This document shows, piece after piece, positions 49,444-56,432 of a stretch of DNA of 64,000 nt. Under the pieces are notes generated by a model. The model was not told where the DNA came from. It was given only the letters and a program-made list of their open reading frames with translations, and searched no databases. A program made the position numbers and the translations under genes. This DNA comes from WS-9 sp036274595. GTDB lineage: Bacteria > Eisenbacteria > RBG-16-71-46 > SZUA-252. The DNA is taken from contig DASUFL010000082.1 in NCBI GenBank assembly GCA_036274595.1, positions 1-64,000 of the forward strand, written 5' to 3'. Numbering within the stretch: the first letter of the stretch is position 1; every line of letters begins with the position of its first letter.

Positions 49444-50538
49444 CTAGAGGTTGCCCCGGAGCGCCTGTTCCCGCTCGATGGCTTCGAACAGCGCCTTGAA
49501 GTTGCCCTTTCCGAAGCCACGGCTCCCCTTCCGCTCGATCACCTCGTAGAAGACGGTGGGCCGGTCCTGGACCGGCTTGGTGAAGAGCTGAAGGAGGTAG
49601 CCCTCCTCGTCGCGGTCGACGAGGATCCCGAGCTTCGCGAGGGCCCCCTTGTCCTCGTCGATCTTCCCCACCCGGTCCTCGAGCACCTCGTAGTACGAGT
49701 AGGGGACGCTGATGAAGGGGACGCCCGACTCGCGGAGCCGCGCGACGGTCGAGATGATGTCGCTCGTGGCGAGCGCCACGTGCTGCACGCCGGCCCCCTT
49801 GTAGTAGTCGAGGTATTCCTCGATCTGCGACTTCCGCTTCCCCTCGGCCGGCTCGTTGATCGGGAACTTCACCTTGCCCGAGCCGTCCGCCATCACCTTC
49901 GACATGAGCGCCGAGTACTCCGTCGAGATGTCCTTGTCGTCGAAGTGCTGGAACTGGCTGAAGCCCATCACGTCGCGGTAATAGGCGACATACTTGTTCA
50001 TGTCGCCGAGCGCGACGTTCCCGACCATGTGATCCACGTAGAGGAGCGGACCCTCCGCGGGGCGCGTGCCGGTCGGCTTGTAGCCGGGCAGGAACGGGCC
50101 TTTGTACTTCGTGCGGTCGATGAAGGAGTGGATCGTGTCGCCGTAGGTGGCGATCGCCGCGCGCCGGATCGAGCCGTGATCGTCCGAGATCGTCGTCGGC
50201 TCCATGACGCCGCGCGCGCCGCGCTTCGTGGTCTCCTGGTACGCGCGGTCGACGTCCTCGACTTCGAGCGCGATGTCCTTCACGCCGTCGCCGTGGCGGT
50301 GGACGTGCTCCGCGATGGCCCCCTCGGGACCGAGCGGCGCCGTCATGACGAAGCGGATCTTTCCCTGCTGGAGCAGGTAGGACGCGCGGTCGCGGACCTT
50401 GGTCTCGAGCCCGGCGTAGCCGGTGACGGTGAACCCGAACGCGTTCACGTAATAGAACGAGGCCTGGCGCGCGTTCCCCACCCAGAACTCGACGTGGTCG
50501 ACGGAGCGGATCTTCAGGAAATCGTCGTTCGCGGACAT
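49444..50538 (-). CDS. hppD: 4-hydroxyphenylpyruvate dioxygenase
   Basis: 364 aa. SVDHVEFWVGNARQASFYY starts the first vicinal-oxygen-chelate half, and YVDHMVGNVALGDMNKYVAYY the second with an iron-binding His. GVQHVALATSDIISTV holds the second iron His, and EGYLLQLFTKPVQDRPTVFYEVIERKG holds the iron Glu (LLQ/iF.k) and the conserved C-terminal signature (split here at residues about 322-348). It converts 4-hydroxyphenylpyruvate to homogentisate. GAGGAGG precedes the ATG at 50538. First gene of the operon running to 44351. Confidence 0.95.
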   Translation of the reverse strand: MSANDDFLKIRSVDHVEFWVGNARQASFYYVNAFGFTVTGYAGLETKVRDRASYLLQQGKIRFVMTAPLGPEGAIAEHVHRHGDGVKDIALEVEDVDRAYQETTKRGARGVMEPTTISDDHGSIRRAAIATYGDTIHSFIDRTKYKGPFLPGYKPTGTRPAEGPLLYVDHMVGNVALGDMNKYVAYYRDVMGFSQFQHFDDKDISTEYSALMSKVMADGSGKVKFPINEPAEGKRKSQIEEYLDYYKGAGVQHVALATSDIISTVARLRESGVPFISVPYSYYEVLEDRVGKIDEDKGALAKLGILVDRDEEGYLLQLFTKPVQDRPTVFYEVIERKGSRGFGKGNFKALFEAIEREQALRGNL

Positions 50539-50612
50539 CCCGCGTCCTCCTCGGAGCAGGGTCCGGCCCCGGCCGGGGACGGACAAGATTGGCGTGGGCT
50601 TGATCTTCCGCC

Positions 50613-50640
50613 ATTGTACGCCCCCCGGAGGGCCGCGCAA
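50613..50640 (-). promoter_or_regulatory. Promoter of the tyrosine-degradation operon
   Basis: TTGCGC (50640-50635), 16-base spacer, TACAAT (50618-50613), which matches TATAAT at five of six positions. Transcription would begin near 50606 and give a leader of about 68 bases with GAGGAGG. It is back to back with the candidate promoter of the divergent gene. Confidence 0.55.
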
Positions 50641-50651
50641 CGCGGAAAGCG

Positions 50652-50657
50652 TATACT
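50652..50657 (+). promoter_or_regulatory. Candidate -10 element of the membrane-TPR gene
   Basis: TATACT, eight bases (GCCGCCGC), then ATG at 50666; no Shine-Dalgarno and no clear -35. Fits the leaderless arrangement. Confidence 0.45.
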
Positions 50658-50665
50658 GCCGCCGC

Positions 50666-52537
50666 ATGGGAGCGTGGACGCTCACGGCGCTGGCCGGCCT
50701 GTACGTCGCCTTGGTTTGGGCGGCCACGAATGGGGCGGGACCCCGGAACTGGGGAATCCACTCCGCGGCGTTCCTCCCTCCGGCATTGAGATACGCGCTC
50801 CTCGCGGCCATGGCGGCCGCGGTGGCGGCGCTGGCGCTCGCGGCGACCCGATCGCGCGCGCCCCGCCGACCGGCGGAGCCCCGATCACAGCCACGATCGA
50901 AACGAACGACGCGAGCGACGCAATCCACGCAGCGCCCCTCGCGCCGCGCGGCGCCGCTCTGGCTCCTCGCCCTTCCCCTCTACGGCGTCTGGCTCTACGC
51001 CTTTCGGACGCCCACCCACTTCCTCGGCGACGGCGGCCTGTGGCTCAACATGCTCCTGGGAGGGAAGCTCGACACCTTCAGCGAGCCTCTGAGCTCCCTC
51101 GCCTGGCTTGGCTATCGCACCCTCGCCCGCGCGCTGGGATTCCCGATGACGGACGCGACCTTCGCTCTTCTTCCCGTTCTCTGCGGCGTCGCGTTCGCGG
51201 GCCTGGGATGGCTCGTTCTGGGCGAGGCGCTTCCACGCGGCTCTCGAGGCAGGCGGGCCCTCGCTTGGGCACTCCTGCTCACGATCGGGACCACGCAGCT
51301 CTACTACGGCTACATCGAGAGCTATCCGATCGCCAGCGTCCTCGTGCTCACCTATCTGTGGCTCGCGCTGCGCCACGTGCGCGGAGCCGACCCGCCGTGG
51401 CTCCTCTCCCTGGTCTACACCATCACCATCGGATTCCATCTCATGGCCGTCGTCCTCTATCCCTCGTATGCGTTGGCCGTCTTCAAGCGCCCGGGCACGA
51501 GCGCCGTGAAGGCGGCGCTCCTCCCCGCGCCGCTCATCCTGGCTCCGCTCCTCCTGACCGCTACGGGAGTGGAACCCGCCCAGTGGATGCGTCCATTCGA
51601 GCTCGTGGTGCGCTCGGCGGCCGGTGGAGGGGCCGCGTTGATCCGGCCCTACCCGCTCCTGTCGATGGCGCACGCGGTCGACATCGCGAACGCTCTCTTC
51701 CTCGCAGCACCGATCCCGTTCCTTCTGGGCCTGTCGTGGCTCGCGGACCGGCGCGGGCGAATCCGTCCGGCCCGGCCCGCATCGCAGGTGCTCGCCCTCG
51801 CGGGGCTCGCGGCCGTGGCGGCGCTTCTCGTCCTTACGCTCCCGGTCGCGCCGGCGCAGGACTGGGATCTGACCGCATTCCTCCTCCTGCCGGCCGCGCT
51901 CGCGGTGCTTGCGGCGGGCATGACGACGGCGCCCCGTCCGCTCGCGGCCGGCGCGCTCCTCACCCTCTCCGCCGCGTCCCTCCTCGCGTTCGTTCTCGTG
52001 AACGCGACGGAGGCGGCGTCGATCGCGCGGTACAAGACGCTCCTCGCTCCCGAGGCGCCCCTCTCCGCGTACGGCCGCGGCTACGGTCACAGCATGCTGT
52101 CGGAGTTCTACGAGGACCGCGGAGTGATGGATTCGGCCCTCGTCTATGCGGAGCTCGCGATCCGGTCGGAGCCCACGAACCCGCGCTACTGGCTGCGCGA
52201 GGGGACGATCCTCTACGAGCAGAAGCGGTACGACGAAGCGATCCCCAAGCTCGAGGAGGCGATCCAGCGAGGAACCACGCGGGTGGCCGCGCACTTCAAC
52301 CTGGGCCTCGCCTACGCGCGGACGCGGCGTTTCGGTGAGGCGGCGGACCAGTTCCGGACCGCGATGGCGATGGACGGGACGAACCCCGAATACCCGCATC
52401 ATCTCGCGCTGATGCTCTACGACCAGGGCTTCCCCGATTCGGCCCGGGGAATGTGGGAGGGCGTGCTCGAGCGCTGGCCCGGCTACTCCCTCACCGCGCG
52501 AGCGCTGGCGCGGCGGTTCCCTGCACGGACCCCATGA
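50666..52537 (+). CDS. Polytopic membrane protein with C-terminal TPR repeats
   Basis: 623 aa. About ten to twelve hydrophobic helices fill residues 1-470. Between helices, THFLGDGGLWLNMLLGGKLD and TTQLYYGYIESYPIASVLVL recall the acidic first loop and aromatic loops of GT-C type (PMT/ArnT-like) glycosyltransferases, but the match is loose. Residues about 480-623 contain TPR units (AELAIRSEPTNPRYWLREG, AIPKLEEAIQRGTTRVAAHF, AADQFRTAMAMDGTNPEY). The 3' end overlaps the convergent flavoprotein gene by 47 bp. Probably an envelope glycosyltransferase or a membrane scaffold; uncertain. Confidence 0.7.
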   Translation: MGAWTLTALAGLYVALVWAATNGAGPRNWGIHSAAFLPPALRYALLAAMAAAVAALALAATRSRAPRRPAEPRSQPRSKRTTRATQSTQRPSRRAAPLWLLALPLYGVWLYAFRTPTHFLGDGGLWLNMLLGGKLDTFSEPLSSLAWLGYRTLARALGFPMTDATFALLPVLCGVAFAGLGWLVLGEALPRGSRGRRALAWALLLTIGTTQLYYGYIESYPIASVLVLTYLWLALRHVRGADPPWLLSLVYTITIGFHLMAVVLYPSYALAVFKRPGTSAVKAALLPAPLILAPLLLTATGVEPAQWMRPFELVVRSAAGGGAALIRPYPLLSMAHAVDIANALFLAAPIPFLLGLSWLADRRGRIRPARPASQVLALAGLAAVAALLVLTLPVAPAQDWDLTAFLLLPAALAVLAAGMTTAPRPLAAGALLTLSAASLLAFVLVNATEAASIARYKTLLAPEAPLSAYGRGYGHSMLSEFYEDRGVMDSALVYAELAIRSEPTNPRYWLREGTILYEQKRYDEAIPKLEEAIQRGTTRVAAHFNLGLAYARTRRFGEAADQFRTAMAMDGTNPEYPHHLALMLYDQGFPDSARGMWEGVLERWPGYSLTARALARRFPARTP

Positions 52538-53699
52538 GCTGGAGCGCATCGCGCACCTGCTGGTGTCCGATCGAGAGGAGGAACTGGGGGTTTCGCCCGT
52601 AGCTCTTCGCTCCGAGCACGAAGAAGTCGGGTTCGGGATTCTGGAGCGATTCGGGGCCGTGGGCGACCTGCGCGAGGCAATCGCCTCCGGCGCCGGCTCC
52701 CAGGATCGCGGACGCGAGCTTCATCGTGCCTTCCGACGCGTAGCAGTAGTGCACCTGGAGCTCGCGCGTCATGGCGAGGTCGGGGCGATAGCCGACGAGC
52801 GCCAGCACGCGATCGACGTCGAGGCTCGAGCCGTCCGTGAGCGCCACGCGGACGCGATCTCCGCGCCGTTCGTACGCGACCACGTGGGCGCCGGAATGAC
52901 GCGTGAGCCAGGGCGCGCTCGACGCGATCTCGTTGGCCCGGCGGGCCAGATCGAGACGGGCCGGGAGCGCATCTCCCTCGATCTCTGCGAACGCGACGCG
53001 CCGCATCCTCGAGATCCAGTGAACGCGCAACGACGCGCCCGCGCGCGCGGCCTGGTCGAATCCGAGGAGCGCGGTCGCGGCGGAGTGTCCATCCCCGATC
53101 AGGAGGGTCGTGCCGCGCGCGTAGGGCCCGTTCGTGGAGTGGAGCCGGGTGTCGTCCCAGTGCCGGGCGATGGCATCGCCGAGCTGGTCCTCGCCGAGCG
53201 CGGGCAGCCCTCCAGGTCCGGTCGCGTTCGGGTTCCCATAGACGCCGGTCGCGTCCACGACGACGTCGGCCCGATCGAAGCGCGTCGCTCCGCCAGCCTC
53301 CACGCGGAGCAGAAACCCGCGCCCCCCGCGGCCGACTCCGACCGCTTTGCCAAGACCCTCGCGTCCGACGTGCGTGACGCGCTCCCGCTCGCGGATCGAG
53401 TCCGCGAGCTCGGGCAGCCGCGCCAGCGGCACGAGGTAGCCCTCGACCAGGTCTCCCGCGGTCAGGATGGTGGACTCGGAAGCGAGCGCCACGCCCTCGG
53501 AACGGAGCCGTTCGCGTCCTTCCGCCGAAGAGCTCATGCCGAATGGAGTGAAGAGAGGGATCGATGCGAACCGGCGGAGGTGCTCGCCGACCTGGCCCGC
53601 CTCGTAGACCCGAACCTCGAAGCCGCGCCGTGATGCCCCGAGCGCCGCCTCGAGGCCGATGGGGCCGGCCCCGATGATGGCGATCCGCCGGGCCGGCAT
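52491..53699 (-). CDS. FAD/NAD(P)-dependent oxidoreductase
   Basis: 402 aa. The FAD fold is at the N-terminus: RIAIIGAGPIGLEAALGASR with the GxGxxG, and an acidic residue ending strand 2 (VYEAG). A second dinucleotide motif is LLIGDGHSAATALLGFD (about residues 196-212). DVVVDATGVYGNP is the ATG motif of flavoprotein monooxygenases, and RVLALVGYRPDLAMTREL resembles the 'GyrPd...' segment of pyridine-nucleotide disulfide reductases. No redox-active CxxC is visible, so it is probably a flavin monooxygenase-like or thioredoxin-reductase-like enzyme of unknown substrate. The ATG at 53699 shares a base with the zincin stop (TGATG). Confidence 0.82.
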   Translation of the reverse strand: MPARRIAIIGAGPIGLEAALGASRRGFEVRVYEAGQVGEHLRRFASIPLFTPFGMSSSAEGRERLRSEGVALASESTILTAGDLVEGYLVPLARLPELADSIRERERVTHVGREGLGKAVGVGRGGRGFLLRVEAGGATRFDRADVVVDATGVYGNPNATGPGGLPALGEDQLGDAIARHWDDTRLHSTNGPYARGTTLLIGDGHSAATALLGFDQAARAGASLRVHWISRMRRVAFAEIEGDALPARLDLARRANEIASSAPWLTRHSGAHVVAYERRGDRVRVALTDGSSLDVDRVLALVGYRPDLAMTRELQVHYCYASEGTMKLASAILGAGAGGDCLAQVAHGPESLQNPEPDFFVLGAKSYGRNPQFLLSIGHQQVRDALQLMGSVQGTAAPALAR

Positions 53700-54409
53700 C
53701 AGCCGAGTCCCAGGTGCTCGAGCTCCTCCTCGTCGAACCCGAGGTAATGGCCGTATTCGTGGAGAAGGGTGATCTTGATCTCGCGCGCCACTTCGGTGCG
53801 GGAGCGGCCGGCGCGCTCGAGGTTCCTCTGGAAGAGGAGCACGACGTCGGGATAGCCGGAGGGGGCGGTGATCTTCTCCCCCACCGTCGTGCCCACGAAG
53901 AGCCCCACGATGTCGGGCGTGATGTGGGGAGCGCGATCGGCGACTTCGGCGCTTGGCTTGATCTCGACCAGCACCGGCACCTGGAGGATCGTCTCGCGGA
54001 TCACAGGGGGCATCGACTCGAGCACGCGGTCGAGGATGGCCTTGAAGTCGGCCCCGTTCATCCGGACCGGAAGCGAAAAGTCGTCGGGCTCGAGGCGGTG
54101 GGCTTCCGCGAAGAGGCGGTCGGCCCCTTCCAGATCGCCCAGGACCTCGAGGATGCGCCCCTCGAGCTCCGCGCGGTCGGGGTCGTCCTCTTCCCCGCGG
54201 GGCGGCGCGAGGGCGCGCACTTCGCGAAGCGCTTCGTCCGCGCGCCAGAGGTGATGGAGGGCTTCGACGCGGCCGAGCGCGGCGCCCCAATGCTCGGGAT
54301 CGTCGCGGAGGGCGGCCTCGAAGCGGTCGAGCGCGGTGGCCGGATCGCCCTCGTCGAGGGCATCGTTCGCCTCTTCGACGAGTGCTGCGGCGCGGGCTTC
54401 GGCGTTCAT
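53699..54409 (-). CDS. TPR protein fused to a minimal zincin (MMP-like) metallopeptidase
   Basis: 236 aa. Residues about 1-115 form two to three TPR units (ALDEGDPATALDRFEAALRDD, DLEGADRLFAEAHRLEPDDF). The rest is a small zincin domain ending in ITLLHEYGHYLGFDEEELEHLGL: HExxH, a third His-like position and the DEEEL acids are typical of the 'possible zincin' family (DUF1025). VVLLFQRNLERA and LFVGTTVGEKI are also family features. Most members are uncharacterised cytoplasmic proteins of about 120 aa, so the TPR fusion is the unusual part. The gene lies 8 bp after the lipoprotein gene and is co-translated with the flavoprotein. Confidence 0.82.
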   Translation of the reverse strand: MNAEARAAALVEEANDALDEGDPATALDRFEAALRDDPEHWGAALGRVEALHHLWRADEALREVRALAPPRGEEDDPDRAELEGRILEVLGDLEGADRLFAEAHRLEPDDFSLPVRMNGADFKAILDRVLESMPPVIRETILQVPVLVEIKPSAEVADRAPHITPDIVGLFVGTTVGEKITAPSGYPDVVLLFQRNLERAGRSRTEVAREIKITLLHEYGHYLGFDEEELEHLGLG

Positions 54410-54417
54410 GGGGGGCC

Positions 54418-54864
54418 TTATGAAGTGGACTGGTCGGTCGCGCCGCGGATCGTGCGATCGAGGATCTGGTCGATCTCGCCCAAGCTGACGTCGATCTGGT
54501 TGACCTTGAGCCGCACGGAGTCGAGGTCTCCCGCGGCGACCCACCGGTCGGTCTCGGTAATGGTGCGCCGCGCCGTCGCGATCTCGAGGGCGACGTGCTC
54601 GCGGTCGAGCATGTTCATGGCCGAGCTTCGTTTCTCGATCTCGTCGAGGCGGCTGGAAATGGCGGGAAGGAGCGCGGCGACGCGCGTGATGTCCGACTCG
54701 CCGACCGCCTTGCGGAGAGCGTCGCGCGACCCTGCGAGCTGGGAGCGGAGCTCCACGAACTGGGCCGAGCCCTTCCCCGTGCCGGCGAGCTGCTGGCACG
54801 AGGCGAGCCCCAGGACGAGGATGGAGGCCGCGGCTAGAGCAGGTAGACGAGCGTGAAGACGCAT
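54418..54864 (-). CDS. Small helical lipoprotein
   Basis: 148 aa. The signal LPALAAASILVLGLASC ends in a lipobox with the Cys near residue 23. The mature part is predicted all-helical with heptad-like spacing (FVELRSQLAGSRDALRKAVG, ISSRLDEIEKRSSAMNML, VNQIDVSLGEIDQILDRTIR), suggesting a coiled coil. No family recognised. It starts 31 bp inside the 3' end of the cytochrome oxidase subunit III gene, so its translation is tied to that gene. Confidence 0.65.
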   Translation of the reverse strand: MRLHARLPALAAASILVLGLASCQQLAGTGKGSAQFVELRSQLAGSRDALRKAVGESDITRVAALLPAISSRLDEIEKRSSAMNMLDREHVALEIATARRTITETDRWVAAGDLDSVRLKVNQIDVSLGEIDQILDRTIRGATDQSTS

Positions 54865-55610
54865 AGCCACACTACGTCGACGAAGTGCCAGTACCAGGAA
54901 GCCGCCTGGAAGGGGAAATTCTGCTCGGAGGTGATGCGGCCCTTCACGGCGGCACCGTAGACCACGTTCAGGAAGATGATTCCGACGAGCACGTGCAGCC
55001 CGTGGAATCCGGTCAGCATGAAGAAGGTCGCGCCGAAAATCCCGCTCTTGATGCTGAACGCGGAGCCGTTCAGGAATCCGTACTCGTAGGCCTGCCCGCA
55101 GAGGAAGAGAGCTCCCAGGAAGATGGTCATGAGGAGCGAGGCGACGACCCCGTCCTTCCGACCCCGCTCGAGCGCCGTATGGCCGAGGTGAAGCGTGATA
55201 CTGCTCGTGACGAGGAGGAAGGTGTTGACGGCCGGGAGCAGGACCTCGAAATGCGGCATCCCTTCCGGCGGCCAGATCTTGGTGTGCGTGCGCGAGTAGA
55301 TGATCGCCGCGAAGAAGGCGCTGAAGATCGCGGCCTCGGACAGGATGAACATGAGGAACGCGCGCTTCTGGCGCGAGTCGGCGTCCACGAGGTCGCGTCC
55401 CACGAAGCGGTCGAGGAGGAGCGTCGCCCACCACTTGCTGGCGCCGAAGAGCGTGATGGCAAGGCCGACCGCGAGAACGCCCAGGCCCTGCGGATGCCCA
55501 TGAGCCCACAGGATGAGGCCGACGGGCACGAATCCAAGTCCGAATGCGGCCACGATGGGCCACGGGCTCGGAGCGGGATCGTGGGAATGATGCTCGGCAG
55601 CGAACGCCAT
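54834..55610 (-). CDS. ctaE: Cytochrome c oxidase subunit III (haem-copper oxidase)
   Basis: 258 aa with about seven helices. SRTHTKIWPPEGMPHFEVLLPAVNTFLLVTSS carries the subunit III W-PP-G and 'NT..L..SS.T' elements (residues about 107-138). GQAYEYGF, FFMLTGFHGLHVLVGII (His pair), and ASWYWHFVDVVWLCVFTLVYLL at the C-terminus are canonical. It is a structural subunit of an aa3/caa3-type terminal oxidase. Subunits I and II, haem and copper assembly genes are all absent nearby; the next genes are a lipoprotein, a zincin and a flavoprotein. GGAGGAGACGC precedes the ATG at 55610. Confidence 0.92.
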   Translation of the reverse strand: MAFAAEHHSHDPAPSPWPIVAAFGLGFVPVGLILWAHGHPQGLGVLAVGLAITLFGASKWWATLLLDRFVGRDLVDADSRQKRAFLMFILSEAAIFSAFFAAIIYSRTHTKIWPPEGMPHFEVLLPAVNTFLLVTSSITLHLGHTALERGRKDGVVASLLMTIFLGALFLCGQAYEYGFLNGSAFSIKSGIFGATFFMLTGFHGLHVLVGIIFLNVVYGAAVKGRITSEQNFPFQAASWYWHFVDVVWLCVFTLVYLL

Positions 55611-55650
55611 GCGTCTCCTCCGAATCGGGTCAGGCCGGAATTCGGCGGCC

Positions 55651-55679
55651 ATGATGCCCGGGAACGGAGCCGCCCGCAA
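55651..55679 (-). promoter_or_regulatory. Candidate promoter of ctaE
   Basis: TTGCGG (55679-55674), 17-base spacer, CATCAT (55656-55651). The leader would be about 35 bases with GGAGGAG. Four of six bases match in each box. Confidence 0.4.
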
Positions 55680-55721
55680 GCCTTTTCACCGATCGGGCGA
55701 CGACGGCGGATCCTTCGATGC

Positions 55722-56213
55722 CTAGCGGCGCACCCTCAGATCCAGGACAGCCTTGGGGGCCGTGAGGTCCGTCGCCTCGATGATGGCGAGATTGGAGTAG
55801 GGGCTCCAGTTCGGTATCTCGTCGCAGGTGCGCAGCATCGCATAGTACCGATATCCGGGGGTGAACCCGAGCACGCGGACCGAATCGGGCATGCCGGGAA
55901 GCGCGGGTATCTTGTTCCACAGACTGACCCGCGTCGCCGCATTCCACCATCCCAGCGTGTCCGTGCCGGTGATGCCCTGGCTGCTGTAGCGGAGATCGTA
56001 GCGCGTCGCCCGGCCGTTCAGGCCGTCGTCGCCGGTGGCGGTCCAGCGGAGGACGACCGTGTCCAGGGTCAGAGCCGGATCTGCGAGCTGTGCTTCGTTC
56101 AGGGCTTGAACTTCCTCCGCGCTGCCTGCGCGGTCGAGCGTGACGAGACAGGATGCGACGACGAGTAGGACGAGTGCGGCGAGCGTGCGGCGTCCCTGAC
56201 GCATGCGCGACAT
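55722..56213 (-). CDS. Small secreted FN3-like protein
   Basis: 163 aa with a signal peptide (RTLAALVLLVVASCLVTLDR). The mature part looks like one fibronectin type III module: DTVVLRWTATGDDGLNGRATRYDLRYS and RVLGFTPGYRYYAMLRTCDE (residues about 56-82 and 118-137) have the 'W.A.GDDG..G.a..YdLRYS' and 'l.pg..YyfalrT.De' text common in secreted proteins of FCB bacteria. It ends without a sorting domain. GGGAGGATCC before ATG 56213 sets the start. Probably an exported or surface module; function unknown. Confidence 0.65.
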   Translation of the reverse strand: MSRMRQGRRTLAALVLLVVASCLVTLDRAGSAEEVQALNEAQLADPALTLDTVVLRWTATGDDGLNGRATRYDLRYSSQGITGTDTLGWWNAATRVSLWNKIPALPGMPDSVRVLGFTPGYRYYAMLRTCDEIPNWSPYSNLAIIEATDLTAPKAVLDLRVRR

Positions 56214-56432
56214 GGATCCTCCCAAGTTGTCTGGCTCGGATGCTGAGGAGTCCGCAGGGGGATGCGGGTGACCGCGTTCAAGGCAGGATTCGTGCCGACG
56301 TCATGTCGCACCATGGAACGACGCGCAAATCACGCATCGTCGGCGTGGGCGCACGCGAGAGGCGCGCACGCGCGCGCAGCGTGTGTACCGTAATGCGCGG
56401 CGGCCGCACCGAAGTGGCGCAGCCGTGCGCGA
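56214..56432. other. Non-coding gap between FN3-like gene and efflux operon
   Basis: 219 bases. It holds the region upstream of the FN3-like gene and the 3' end of the efflux operon. 56346-56386 is an alternating CG/CA tract (repeats of GCGCAC/GCGCGC). I see no convincing promoter, open frame, or T-tailed terminator. Confidence 0.5.

Noticed and set aside
56346..56386. Alternating CG/CA tract as a possible repeat array or Z-DNA element
   Set aside because: Short and imperfect; likely simple composition in a high-GC genome with no evidence of function.
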